Origin: Didymodactylos carnosus
Taxonomy: Eukaryota > Rotifera > Eurotatoria > Philodinida > Philodinidae
Reading direction: 5' to 3'
DNA length: 64,000 nucleotides
NCBI GenBank assembly: GCA_905250885.1
Contig: CAJNOQ010000027.1
Location: forward strand, 1 to 64,000
Part shown: piece after piece, positions 1 through 19,963 of the stretch
Position numbering within the stretch: the first letter of the stretch is position 1
Layout: each line of letters begins with the position of its first letter
Made by a program: the position numbers and the translations under genes
The notes under the pieces: generated by a model
Seen by the model: the letters and a program-made list of their open reading frames with translations, nothing else
Databases searched by the model: none
What the model was told of the DNA's origin: nothing

Positions 1-244
1 AGAAGGGTCATGCAGAGCTGGGAGATGTCTCATTTTAATCAAAAATTTGCGGGCTACAATCATGTCTTATTAAGAAAGGCTTTTGTTATCTTTTAGAGTT
101 TTTGAAAAACTGGTTTTCTAGAAATTCGGTCTCTGGAGGCCTAAAGACCCAAACGAATGTCATATTCGGATTCAGCATAGTCATTTACCTATTGTCCACT
201 AAATTTCGAAAAAAAAGCGATTGTACACTTGGGGACCTTTTTTC
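1..244. mobile_element. Right half of foldback DNA transposon, copy 1 (cut by window edge)
   Basis: The segment matches the right arm of two full-length elements at 35002-35600 and 56082-56673, including the shared 'gctgggagatgtctcat' stretch and the 'ctggttttctagaaa' stretch. It ends near 244 in a degenerate GGGACC-type terminus followed by TTAA, which fits the 3-bp TAA-like duplication of the other copies. Only one arm lies in the window. It is more diverged than copies 2 and 3. No coding capacity is seen, so it is a non-autonomous element. Confidence 0.75.
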
Positions 245-940
245 TTAAGTTTGACTTTTTCTCACACATTGAGAGTAGGTGGTTAAACTCAGTTCGCTGC
301 TCATACTCTGGTTTTCCCACATATAACGTCTATTTTGTCGTTTACATTTGTACTTGTCCATTCGATACAAGGTAAAATACAAGATAAAATCAAATTAGTT
401 ACTAAATATTTTTATTATAAACTAATAAATACTGTTTTTTGCCAACACAAGTATAAGTCATATATAGACGATAAAACCAATAAAGAGAACTCATATATAC
501 GCATAGCGCTTATAACAACTAGTATTCTTTTATACTGTACAAAAATAAATCGCAAAATACAATTCAGTTGCGAGAAAAAAAAATATAGTGATGACCAGCA
601 TCATAATAGCAACAAAAAAAGATGGTGAGAGAGAATAGAATATATCAAAAACAATGACATGAAAAATTCATCAAAAAATATACTTAAAGAGAAGACAAAA
701 ATATTTCTAAAAACACAGCGAAAGAAAAAAGAACTGACTGTACAAGTTCGCTTTTTCCTTTTGGAGTGAAGCATATCTTTCTCAAATCATACTCAAAAGC
801 AAAAGAAAAACAGATGAAAAAATGTGAATTAAAATAGAATTAAAAGAAAAATACTAAAGATTTATCTGAGATTGATTTTTAAACAAAAAAACTAGAAAAA
901 CTATATCATTCTCTACTTCTCACTCTCACACTGCTTTTTT
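245..940. other. Intergenic DNA downstream of PIWI, nothing recognised
   Basis: This is AT-rich sequence between the foldback copy and the PIWI stop codon. An open frame at 335-628 exists but has A-rich composition and no family resemblance. I see no RNA gene or repeat array. The right end should hold the PIWI 3' UTR on the minus strand. Confidence 0.5.
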
Positions 941-8078
<7,138 letters not shown>

Positions 8079-9509
8079 TTTGAACGAAAAAAAATAGGCT
8101 ACGACGACGAATGTAAACAGAATCTAGAGAAAATAAAAAGAGTTAGTCAAAAAACAAAACTAACCAACAGTCATTTTACAAACAAGTGAAAAACATCTTT
8201 TCAAACTCGTCACAGGTATACATTACACTACCAAAACTAGCAGCGAAATCACATCATAACTTATTATCAACGGATGATAAGACGATAATACGACTCTCAT
8301 AAAAGATCAATTAGAGTACGATCCCGACTACTATTTTTTTCAAAACTCCTTCGCCTTTTACAACAGCACCATTCCACGCTAAACTTGTGAAAAATAATAT
8401 TTACAAACAAGATTCGCGGATAGTTCTGTAAAAGTGAATCACATTAGAAAAATAAATATTTTCTTAACCATAAGCAAAATTTATATATAGTGCTATCTTG
8501 AGATAATCAGCATTTCTACTTACCTTCTTTGAATTGAAGAAAGTAGTAACCTAGTATCTGATTTTCTAAAAACTGTACGTACGTGCTATACTACTCTGTC
8601 TTAAAAAGTGTGCTATCTCTCATCTTTTATTGGACATGTGTGCTCACTCGGAAAAGTTTAATAGAAATGAATTGAATTCTTGTACAGTTTTTCTCTTCTA
8701 TATAAAGATAGACAGACAAGAATCTCTATACATCTCGAATAAGCACGTTTTTTTCAAAAGCAGCTGCTATATTCGTCCTGGATGTGCCTCGATTTCCCTA
8801 TCTTTCAGAAAATGTATATGTGTTCTCTATATTGTGTTAGATTAAGGTAGAAAAGCGAAACGAATGTATTACGGAAAAGGAGCGTCTATGCACTTTACAA
8901 TAAGTAATAGATTGTAAAGATGGCAGTACGAGCTTTAGAAGGGGAAAGTTTTGCTCAGAGATTCTTCTCAGCAATAACTATGCTTTGAACAGCAAAACCG
9001 AGTACAGTTTAGTATCTTGAAAACAGTACGAATGCAAAGCAGAAAAGAAAATTGATTGAAATTTAACTATTAATTTCTTGTCTATATTAGTGAAACCAAG
9101 TATAGTAGAATATATTACTACCATATTCTAGTATGAGATACTTGCAATACAATTTGATCTTAAAGGAATTAGCGTACTTTTATGTTTTGAAACGAAGACA
9201 GTGGAGACAACAGATGTTTTGTGCTTTTTAATATCTATGCGCAGAATTCGTTTAAAACTTGTCTCTACACGTGGAAAATGCCGTAAAAGTAAACGTCGTT
9301 TCTATGATATGGTTATTTTTGCTCTTTACGATGAATAGACAATGATAGAATTTGTCTGTTAACAAAAGAGTTTGCTAAGCTGGTTTTCGTTTTGTTTACA
9401 TAAACCAACTTCCATGTATAGTACAGTCTTTTGCTGGCTTTTGAAGATATATTGTTCAACCAAAGATTTTTGCACATCGAAGTATTCTATTCTTTCATGT
9501 TTTCAGATC
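8079..9509. promoter_or_regulatory. Shared 1.43-kb head-to-head intergenic region, PIWI / BRCT gene
   Basis: The PIWI start codon (minus strand, 8078) and the BRCT-gene start (plus strand, 9510) diverge from this segment. No other gene is recognised in it, so it should hold both 5' UTRs and promoters and could act as a bidirectional promoter. Just before 9510 the sequence 'ttttcag' looks like a splice acceptor, so a 5' UTR intron of the BRCT gene is likely. No specific factor sites can be asserted. Confidence 0.6.
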
Positions 9510-12500
9510 ATGCAACAATCACTTGATTTATCAAATAATCGTCAAATAGAACCAGTACCAATATCAGTTATAGTAACGAGAACAACTTCAACCGGTGAAA
9601 ATGTCTGTGAGTCAAATAGAAATGAAATACGAGCATTTGATAATGGTATACGTAAAAAATATAATGGTCAAGCATGGCATCGTCTTTGTTCACTGGCAAC
9701 ATGTGATCGATATAGTCAAGGGAATAAATATCATTTATGTTACAATCATTTTATTGAACAAATACAAATGAAAACGAATGATGATAATACAAAAGAAAAT
9801 GAACAACATTATGTTCGAAGTGTCACTGATGTTATAACTAAGCTCAAACGTAAAAACCGAAAGAATGTTGTAGAACCGGTGGCGAAACGGCGAGCAAAAA
9901 CATTAGTTGATTCAACTGAACATTTTAGAAACAATAATAATCATGTTTTAGGATCGAAAACAGTAGAAAGCAACAAAATGTTTGAAAGGCCATTTATCTT
10001 TAAACCTAAATCACATGTAAGCTACTGAATCTCTTTATTTTAACTAGAGATGCAACTGAAAAATCGTATTTATCTGACATGTTAAAAGAAGGAAAAGTAT
10101 TGAATTTTTAGACGGTGCTTTTGGTTGCTTTCTATTCTAGTTGATAAAATCCTTAAGCATATCATCAACAAATACATTAGTGAGTAAATCAGTCGACGCG
10201 CATTTTGGAAATCGTCAACGCACAGAACCGAAATTTTTATTAAAACAATCACCAGCGCCGTTACCGGTGTGTAGATCTTTATCCAAAACAAAAAGAGATA
10301 CCAAACACGAAGAATCTAATAATGGTATGTGTGTTTTTCATGTACAAGAGCAGCGTTTTAACTATTAGATCCATTTTTCACTGACATTCCTGTTAGACAT
10401 CACTATCGCACGCGCTTGTCTTCTATCTCAAACATCTCTTTATTTTTCGCATAGCCACATCACAAGGCTATTTTGAAGGAAATAAACGAAATCCATATGC
10501 TTCGTACAATGAAAAGAAAATATTAGCAAAAAAAGCAAACATTTCAGCAATAACAGATTCGTTAATAAATGAACAGATTAAACATAGAAAAACAGCATGT
10601 ATTCACCAACAAAAGAATAAAAATTCTGTCAAACAACGAAAAACGACATCAGAAATAGAAAAAGCAACGATAGCAATACAAACCCATGATTCTCATGATT
10701 TTGAAAAAGGTAAACACTAAAACTTTATAGTTGTACAAAATATGATCGTTGTTCTACCGTAGATGAGATACCATTATTCAAACGTCTTAAAATTCGTAAT
10801 GAAGAAATTGTCCCGAAACAAGTTACTGGTAAGATTATAAAGGAACTGTTAGCACTTTAAGAAGATATTAACAATGATGAAGACAAATTGATTCTTGTAA
10901 TATATTAATACAGTAGTTTTGTAGTGTTTTATTTCTTTTCTCAATAGACAGAACTAGTACATTTTCAAACAATGATGAACAGCCAGATATTAATACAAAT
11001 TCGAACAGTGATAACCATGACGTTGAAGGTAAACTTTTTCATACATTAAAGAGCACATTTTTTTTCGAATAAAACAGAGTGTAAAAGGATTTGGGTTCAT
11101 TTGATTATGATACACAATCACGATGTTTTGTTTTATTTCGATTAATCCTTCGTAACCGAGTTACGACTGTTTCAACTTCGCTTTGCAAGATCAACTGCAG
11201 GAGGTAAAGGATTAAGTGTAATAAGAAGAGTCCAAGTTTTTGAAAATTTTGAAATTGAAAAACCTAGAGTTCAAATCAAATTTTTGCCCACTAAACTTCG
11301 ATTTTTCAACAAACATTTTTCTACAAGATGAACTACTATTGATTGAAATTATTGTGTCCAAAAATGAATTACAATGAGTACCGCAAAGATTAGCATGTAT
11401 CATCATTTTGTTGAAATAATTATTTTTGACATAAACAACACAGATTTAGATAAAAATTAGTATCGAACACATCGAACAACGTATTTCTGTTTCTAATAAA
11501 GCTCATTTTCATTGGACAATGTCAAACCTGTTAAAGAATTTGATGTCTTTTTCGATGAGGGCGATAATGATCGTCTTTTTCTTTGAACTTTGGACGTTAA
11601 ACGCTTCGGACCTGATTTCGAACGTTCGTTTGATCTGGTCTGCGACTTGATTATCTCGAAATTTTTCCTCATCTTCGTCGGCATATCCATCAACTTTATC
11701 AATTACATTTTACCGTTTGCTTTAAATGTCGAGAAATATGAACAAATTTGTCCAGGTTTCAGAAACTCATTGTCTTTGAACAAGAATGTATCGGAAATTG
11801 TTGTGGCGGTTTTGACTAGCTCAGCAATGACTAGGAAAAAGCAATCATTATTGTACTGATGGCAAAAGCTGTAAAAACTTAAAAGAGATTATATTTTGTT
11901 CAATTTTTTCACTCGATCGACTCGTTTATAATGGAAACTTTTAAAAATGGAAAACGAAGGATTAATCGAAATAAAACAAAACATCGTGATTGTGGACAAA
12001 TTTCAGAGAGGTCTCCTAGAAGAACTTTTGTATCTTGGGTATCTTGAACTTCCAAGATTTAAAAACATAGATTTATGGGTAACTTTGAACGCTCTATTCG
12101 TTACACGTGTACATTTTTGACCTGACAATTGACTTTCGCTTAATTATTCATTTTATTTTTACTTCTCGACTTTAAAAACTTTTTAAAAATATTTTGGTAG
12201 ATGAATCTATCAAACTTGTATGTCTAGATACGAAATCAAATGGTTTCGAAATGGTTGGATGGACTCACGCGACCAGCACATCATTGACAAAAACGAATAT
12301 TGATGAAATGATTTCATACACTGAACAAAAAAAAATATTCATATCACAAAGCAATTTGACGATTGAACAAATGGTAAGTGGAAAAAAGTGAGAAGGACAT
12401 ATAAAAAGTCATTAATTTAATTTCTGTTCTCCTCAGTTTAAACTTGAAGAATTTCTAACAAAGTTTCAAATACCGAATCCATTATCTGAAGTAATTGACG

Positions 12501-13125
12501 ATAAAATAACGCATTTAATAACGGATGAAATTGTTGATCAACCATTAGTTTGCACATTGACAAAAAATGTTATTCAGGCAATTGTACGACACATTAACGT
12601 TATTTCTTATCGATGGATTATCGAATGTTTAAAACAAGAACGAATAATTGATTGGAAAGATTTTGAAATTTACGGTGATACGTCAATATCCCATCAACAC
12701 TATGGACCGCGTACATCTAGAACAAATCAATTGCAAAATAAACGATTATTTCCATCGAATTTTTTTGGTTCGTCACTTACTTGCTTTGATTTCACTGCAA
12801 ATTTTTTCATCTGCTTCTTTTAGTTAAACTTTGTACTAGTGGCTGTTTGGAAATGGACTCTGAGGAATTAGGTGAATTGGTTTGGTTATCAGGTGGCATA
12901 TTTTTACATCAAAGCACATTTCCTCATACAGTATTTGAGCGATATTGCATTGTACTAGTGGACGATGAAAATATAAAAAATAAACATGGTTACGAAGATG
13001 GAGTAAGAAAGGGTATCAAATTTTTACGCCCAAGATGGTTGATTGATTCCTGTGTTCAACAACGAATACAAGATTTTGGAAAATATAATTGTATACCAAC
13101 ATTTAAATGTCAGAATTTAAGCTGA
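9510..13125 (+). CDS. Tandem-BRCT protein, BRCA1/BARD1-like C-terminus, no RING
   Basis: Probable DNA-damage phosphoprotein-binding protein of the nucleus. Exons: 9510-10016, 10141-10324, 10455-10709, 10763-10828, 10948-11028, 12201-12373, 12437-12767, 12824-13125. They total 1,899 nt, or 632 aa, and all phases agree. Residues 39-82 carry a possible zinc knuckle (C60, C65, C77, H80). The middle is lysine/asparagine-rich and probably disordered. BRCT1 (about 405-510) has SNLT, aligning with SGLT of human BRCA1 around its phosphoserine-contacting serine, then KITHLIT and the tryptophan motif in ISYRWI. The inter-BRCT linker has GPRTSR, comparable with GPKRAR of BRCA1 and GPRRSR of BARD1. BRCT2 (about 535-620) ends in a PRWLIDSC tryptophan motif. 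The exon at 12437-12767 uses a weak GTTCGT donor. Microcephalin-like identity is an alternative. The frame extends upstream to 9372, but the acceptor at 9506 argues for the 9510 start. Confidence 0.8.
11029..12200 (+). other. 1.17-kb intron of BRCT gene with 41-bp inverted repeats
   Basis: Nearly all other introns of this gene are 53-125 bp. This one holds a perfect inverted pair: 11113-11153 ('cacaatcacgatgttttgtt' and on) and 11953-11993 in reverse complement. Between them is an open stretch on the minus strand (about 11493-11702) rich in Lys/Arg/Ser that I do not recognise. The structure suggests an inserted element of about 880 bp, but no target duplication is evident. Confidence 0.65.
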
Positions 13126-14206
13126 GTACTTTGCAAAAGTGGTGGGCTTAAATCAAATGTTTTTAGTTTCTAAAGTGATTTGATTGTGTTTCTATGTGCT
13201 ATATTTATTTTGTTTTTTTGAGTTATCCTTTATTACTAAAAAAAGTATTCATTTTTCTGTGTTGTTTAATGTGTCAATTTTTTGTGAGAATCTCATAAGA
13301 ATATCAGTTGTTTTTGTTTTTTCCGTTGTGTGTTGACACTCACTCGTCTTTCTAAGGTATTTTTTACCTTTATTGTAATTTAGGAGTACAGTCCGCATGC
13401 TGTTGACTGTCCGAGTGTTTGTGTCAAAAAGAGAACTGAGCTCTAAATTACTTGAAAAGTTTCCATAAGTGTTCAAGTTTGTCAGAAAACCTTATTAAAA
13501 TAATAATACTAGTTTCAAAGGGATGTCACATAACTGTACTTGATGGGGTGATATATAGGATATAAAAAGGCGATGTCATGCTATGTATCAGGAAAAACTT
13601 GTCTTTCATAAACTGGGCATTCCAATAATATATACACAACGCATACGACATAACTTGTCCTTCGCTTATCTTCGTGTCAATCCTACGGATATATAATAAT
13701 ACAACGTGACATTACTATCCGATTTAACGGATGTAATTATATGCAAATATTCTGAACTTGCTCCTAAAAGCTATAACATGCTCTTGATCCGATGACTATA
13801 TTTCTTGAAGACCTAAAATCATGAGTCTCTAAAACAACAGTCTCTATCAAAAATATATATACGTATCCCTAGCACATATGCTTGAAATGCTGTAATAGTA
13901 TACATCCATAGAAAAGCTGTAGGAAGGCGCTCTTTTCCCATAGAATTTTGTTAAATAAAGACTATTACATGAAAGAAGTATCTGTCATGGTACATCCCTT
14001 TTCTGAATAAGCTACTCTGACCGATGAATTTTCATCATATTTTGCACGAACAATCAATAAGTGTGCAATTTGATTTTAACTGACAAGATATAGCGTATGG
14101 GAAAAGTATATCCTGTCAATCACCACTTTGAAGACAAGAAAAACAGATAACGATCTATTGCGATAAAATATCTTACCGTAATGTAACAGATTATCACAGT
14201 ATTTTA
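13126..14206. other. Intergenic, 3' of BRCT gene, nothing recognised
   Basis: AT-rich DNA following the BRCT stop codon. No coding exon, RNA gene or clear repeat was found before the foldback element at 14207. Confidence 0.5.
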
Positions 14207-14625
14207 TTGTGGTCAGGCATGCACCGAGTAATTGACTAAGGATTTTATATTTTTTCAAAAACCTGGCTTTTCGTTAATTGTTTCATTAAAAGTTTTCTGA
14301 TTCGGTAAGAATATAGAGATACATACATTCCTCTATAAAATGAGAGGCTGGACAACTCTGTATGATTTGCTTTGAGATTTCGGCAACGATATCCCATAAA
14401 GGACTAACCGAGTACGCGTTTACTACTTGATTATGTGTTCTTGAGGTATCGCTACCAAAATTCTTAAAACAAATCACACAAAGCTGTCCAGTCTCTCATT
14501 TTATAGAGAAATGTTTGCTCTATATTCTTACCGAGTCAGAAAATTTTTAACGAAGTAACTTATAAAACGTCAGGTTTTTGAAAAAATATAAAATCCTTAG
14601 TCAATTACTCAGTGCATGTCTAATT
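14207..14625. mobile_element. Foldback element between BRCT and FGF genes
   Basis: A palindrome of about 420 bp with arms of about 185 bp and a short loop near 14396-14440. The left arm runs through 'gagtaattgactaaggattt' and 'aaaatgagaggctggaca'; the right arm is its reverse complement with scattered differences, including 'gagactggacagctttgtg'. No coding capacity. The outer edges are fuzzy and I could not assign a target duplication or superfamily. Confidence 0.8.
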
Positions 14626-15299
14626 GTGATAGATCGTACTTTTTCTATTCGAAAACTTCTCATGGAATTTTTGAACATAACCAAATACTGTTTTCTCATA
14701 TATATATTATAAAATTTTTGATGACTTTATATAACTAATATTAATATCAAATGATTACTCTAATTCTAGTACAGCAAGGATTGTAAATTCACAGATTTTG
14801 AATCAATATTCGATGTGCAAAATGAATAATAATAAATTTTAACTCAAAACTTTTATTAGACTCTGTTTTACATTCGGATATCTCGAATTCAGTGTTTAAA
14901 ATCTAGTAAAATCTTTGAAGTATCAAGAATACATAATTTAATTAAATTAAGCATAATAGATCAGAAATGAATTCACCTTTAACATTGATTCATAAGAGAT
15001 TATCCTTTACTCATACACTAGATTTCCGAACATTTTTATTTTATTAACTTAGACAAAACCGTAAAAAGTTTTGATGACCATAAAATAACACTGCACAAGA
15101 GAAAAACATCAAAAAAAACTGTACAAATTAAAAAAGCAAATCAATTTTTTACACGCATTAGAGATAGTGTTTTTAATATTCCAATGGAGCATTTAAAAAG
15201 ATATATGCTTTAATTTTCATTACTATTTTCTTCTTGGAGAAATGAACCAAGTATACTTTCTTTAACTTGTTGTCCAACAATTCTGACATTAAACACTGT
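14626..15299. other. Intergenic, 3' side of the FGF-like gene
   Basis: Very AT-rich DNA ending at the FGF-like stop codon. It should include that gene's 3' UTR on the minus strand. No other feature is supported. Confidence 0.5.
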
Positions 15300-16282
15300 T
15301 TAAATAACATGTTGTTTCTTTGAATATCGATAAGAATTAAATTTATTATACGTCAATGGTTGTTGTTGATGTTGAAATAAATTTGAATCAACTTGTTGAT
15401 CAAATAAAAATCGATCACATCGTTCACGTTTTAAAAATTGTTGATGATTTTCATAACGATGTTTTAATATTGGATTATTATTTAGTAAAGTTAATGTAGA
15501 AAATGACATTTTTCGTTGTGGATATAATTCAGATATTAAATATTGATAGAGACCATCGGTATTTTGACGAAATGTACAAGTCAAACTATCAAGACTAATA
15601 TTTAACTAAAATGGAAAAAAGAAAATTATAGTTACTTATTAGTATTTCTAGTTTTCATAAAAAATATTTATTAAACAATTCTATTAACTTTTCTAATCTA
15701 CACTATGTTTATTATCGTTGTTCAACAAATGAAAAATTATTTTTCTGCTATTAGAAAATAGATATTTAGTAGATCTTACTTTTTGTATAATACGTCCGTC
15801 TGAATTCATACACAACCAAAGACCAGATTGATAATTTTGTATTTGTACACGACTATAGGCTCCAACACTTCGAAATCCAAATATAGCTAGAAAAATAGAA
15901 AAAAACAAACAATATTCTTCTTCTTATGTTATATATGTATTAAAATTTACTCGATGAATCTTGTCGATTTAATACAACCTAAAAAAAGAACAAATAAATT
16001 GAAAGATAAATAATGAACTTTAATAAGAAAATTTACTGTTCGTTTTGGTTTTATATTTGATACTCTTAAATAGATTGATCCTGGTAAAATATTACAATGA
16101 AATACAATTCGATAATATCTAAATATTGGTAATTGTGTACCCGTGGGTTGTTTATGAATAAAACTAACTAACGGGATTCTTTTATAATGATGATCAACTA
16201 ATTTATATTGTACATAAGTGGTAGCAGAAATGCTGGATGATGAATTAATATCTACTATTGGCTTTGAATACAGTGGCAATGA
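15300..16282 (-). CDS. Fibroblast growth factor-like ligand, 3' exons
   Basis: Exons on the minus strand: 16037-16282, 15951-15978, 15780-15886, 15300-15605. They total 687 nt (228 aa plus stop) with consistent phases. The third exon encodes YQSGLWLCMNSDGRI, matching the FGF core strand signature (FGF8 group has EFYLCMNRKGKL). The next exon gives CTFRQ, which fits the C-x-[FLM]-x-[EQ] part of the FGF family pattern, followed by a KRE near where FGF8-type proteins end the trefoil. A Gln/Asn-rich tail of about 50 aa follows. The upstream exon contains IFRYYRIVFHCN, placed like the first beta strands. The exon at 16282 starts at an acceptor in phase 0 and needs a 5' exon. The protein should be secreted and act on FGF receptors. 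Identification rests on motifs, not overall identity. Confidence 0.75.
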
Positions 16283-19200
16283 CTAAAATAGAATCGACAA
16301 GAACAATAAAAGTATATGATAAATATTAATCAATCATTTGGCTTAGAAATCGCATATTTCTTCACAAGATCTTGATTTAGGAATTTATACTGTAACAAAT
16401 TCACTGAAATATCATAGAAGGTGTTTGAAATGTTCTACTATTTCATTTATCACGATAAATTTCAGAAGAATATTATTAGTAGACTGGTTTTTAGACTTGT
16501 TTAGTTGTACTTCACTAAAAACCAAACGATTTTTGCTGGAAAAAATGTGACATGAGAATAAATCTAAAATTAGTCAACTGTACAACACAGAATTTTAGCA
16601 ACTATCTCTTATTTATACGAGAATTTCTGTATTTGCAAAACAAACTATGATCAATTTATTATTAACCACTATTCTTAGATCTGTGTTTATCGTATACACT
16701 CAGTATGACGGTCTTTCTACAATTATTATGTTCAGGAAATGATCCATGCATTAATCTTGATCATATATATGACATCGAAATTGGTTTGTGAATGAATCGT
16801 AATAATACATTCTCATAAATGTTATCAAATAACTATCGGACAGCAAGCGAGAGAAGTGACACTATTCATTAGTAAATTATACTTGAAAAAGATCGCAACA
16901 TATGTAAGGAACAGAAATTCTAAACTATCAACTATGTACACATATACGATGTCAAGTATCATCTCTTGAAAAATACAAGTTGGATACATGTACCCGAACA
17001 AAAACAAATATTTTTTCGTCGTTTGATTATTAGATCAATTTTTACATAAATGTTATATTCTCTTTTTCAATCTCGTAAAGAAATTATGTCAACTTATCAT
17101 GCAGAAAAGTTAGTTAAAACAATATTACTACTGCTATTGAATTAAAACCTTAAAGTAACAAAGAAGAACATCAAAATGTCGTATTTGTTTACTTAAACAC
17201 ACATCAAATACTTACTAATAATAGAAGATATCTTATAGGTGAAAAGGCGTGAAAATGAAGAATGTTTAGCGAAAGAAAATATTTGAATACCACACCTGGG
17301 ACCAGGACTATGACGATTTTCTTCTTTTTCGTCGATTTTTCTCAATTTCTATTTGTAGTGGATTTCTGTGGGTTCAAATAATATAAATATTATGTGCACA
17401 GTTTATTCAAACAAACAAGTAAATATTTTTTTTACTTGAAAGTGATAATCTAGACAATATATCTCACATTTTATTATAGAAGAGCCATATGTCAAATCTA
17501 CCAAGCGTTATTGATTATCTATCTGTATTTATGATAAAAAATCATAAATGATGAACGCTATCCCACAAGAGAAAAAAGCGAGGCGTCATTGTAGTAGATT
17601 CATTCAAATATCATAGTAAAAATTTTTTTTAAATAATATTTATTGATTTCAAAAACTATCACAGATACATAAAGTTAAAGTTCTAGCTATTGTAACAGCT
17701 TTTTGTGAACAATGGTTTTTTAGATCATTAGTGGTCCATTAAATAGTTTTTATGATTATGAATATTATCTCTCTCAATAAAATGTTAGTCGGAATATAGT
17801 AGTAAGGAGTGTAACAGCAGTAAAAGATAATAATGATAATAATTCTTATCAAAGAGAGATAAAAAGTGTACTTTCCGTGTCAAGGTGCACATAAATATTA
17901 TATAAGAATGATTTACATTTATTTTACAGTCATTACCGTTGTAAGCGTGTAAGAATATCATATGGATGAGAGAAAAAAGAAAACACTTCGAATACTCATT
18001 TTTTTCTCTCTCTCGCTCTCTTAATTTACCACTACACGGGTAGTTCAACATCACAAGGTGTGCGACATAGTTATATATGCTAAGTACTTTATTCTACTTT
18101 AGTTACTTCACGATAAGAATAACTTTCTCGCTTGCTACATAAACAAAAATGTTTTTCATACACAAATATCAAACTCTGACTTTGTACTACTATAATAAGA
18201 AACATTTCTATGTTGCTTTAATGTTTCGATGATTGACTTGTATTTTTGTCTAGTATGAATGATCCATTAAAAGTCAATCTAACATTTTTTTTTGTGTGTC
18301 ATCTGGAAAGTTTTAGGGAAAACTGTTTGGTTATTGATTATTGAAGGTAAATAAATATACCTGAAACAATTATCATAGATTTCTCCTTCTCACGATATGA
18401 TGTCTCAATATGTACGCTCAGACATATAATCAAAAAAATACTAAAAAGCAGAACGAAAATGAAAAACTATATCATTTAGAGTATGTACACACACAAATCG
18501 TCGTCATTTTTATTATTATGACGATTATTGGAGAAGGAAAAAAATCTTGAATATATAATTGTATATATATATACACACACACATACGAGTAGTTTTTAAG
18601 TTATCTAAGAATAAACGGGGTTTTTTTAAGAACAATAAATATGAGTCTATTTAAATAAATTGTTAAATAACGAACATTAGTAGTACAACTATATCTTACT
18701 CCCACGGTTTAATCTGAAAAGGCGATACTATTAATGTGTAGTTGTTAACTTTATTTTAAGAATTTAAGCTCTCTACCTAACTAAAAACTAATAAGATTTT
18801 GAGCAATTCATCGCGTTAAAATTTTTCCAAAGTGTGATTACTCAATTATCAAGTCAAGATGTACACCTGTGTGAATGAAAAGCGCACGTTAGGAGGGAAA
18901 CAGCCATAAAGGGTAGTAAAACAGTGTTATTTATCAGCAGATATAAATTAATAACAGAACACCTGTAGTTTACTCAACAAGATCTCTCATACAGTAAAAA
19001 GAATTTAAATTATTTCGTTTTGTTTTCACTCTTGAGATGATATTTCACTTTAATTATATAGGTCGTTGTAAAAAAATTAAATTAAAAAAACAAAAATTAT
19101 TGTAATAAAAATGTACCAGAATACATTTTTTTACTTTTTAAATCTACGCAATACACTTCGATTTTTACAGTATTTTGCACGTCATGAAAATTATGGATCA

Positions 19201-19963
19201 ATTTGCACTTTTTCATCCAGTTTAATGGATTAATTTCAAAAAATTTGATCGAGTAGTATGTCCCCGACATCAAGAGTCACTTTTTTTCTTTCTAGTTTTT
19301 AAATAAACTAAAAATGGTTTGAAACACCAGGAAACTGTCCCCCTATGCTCTGATTCTCAGCGGAGTCAGTTTCCGCTAAAATTTGAGCGAACAACGGTTT
19401 AGTAGCAATACAATATAATGGTAAGTTCCCATCAGATACAATCGTGCAATAAACTAACAGATCATAGGTTTAAACAATGCATAATTGTTTTCTAGTTTTA
19501 ATGATATGTTTCGCATAGAATACTTTCTTATACTTATCTAAAAACTTTTGATATAGCAGATCTCATAAAAAAACCATCACTGCAGTGCCTTGCTTTTCCT
19601 TGTAATAGGACTGTTTTTAATTATGACACTATATTATCCTGAGTTATAAAACAAAATTCTCTAACAATATCTAGATTTATTAAATAATCTGAAAAAACAT
19701 ATGATTTCAATTGTTTCCACTTTTCGTTTTTTACAGAAATAAGAACTAAATTTACTCTCTTCTATTTGCAACGAATAAATGTATGATCTTGAACAAGAGA
19801 GTTTCTTCCGAAAAAAAAACACACCTATCCTTTGGCAAGCCTGCTATTTTACATTTATTACCGTTTTATTACTCTCTCGTGGACAGTACGTACAAACTTT
19901 CAACGAGTTCCAATATTTGACCTTAAAGACTTTTATACATATTATTGTATCTGTTTTTCTTAC
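16283..19963. other. Probable long first intron or upstream DNA of the FGF-like gene
   Basis: No convincing coding exon was seen in these 3.7 kb. The stretch is AT-rich, with short CA/TA runs near 18550-18590 and the 94-bp dispersed repeat copy at 19367. If the signal-peptide exon at 19964-20035 is right, all of this is one intron, far longer than neighbours. Confidence 0.45.
19367..19460 (+). repeat. 94-bp dispersed repeat, copy B
   Basis: Direct-orientation relative of the copy at 2962-3055 in a PIWI intron. Both begin 'cagtttccgctaaaatttga' and share the block 'cccatcagatacaatcgtg'. No flanking duplication is visible. Confidence 0.8.

Noticed and set aside
335-628. 97-codon plus-strand frame downstream of PIWI
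   Set aside because: Low-complexity, A-rich composition, no family motif, no splice partner.
9372-9509. Upstream in-frame extension of the BRCT gene's first exon
   Set aside because: A polypyrimidine-AG acceptor at 9506 sits just before ATG 9510, and the extension has no domain-like sequence; it looks like a 5' UTR intron.
11590-11859. 89-codon plus-strand frame in the BRCT intron
   Set aside because: Hydrophobic AT-driven frame antisense to a Lys-rich one; no splice signals in phase with the gene.
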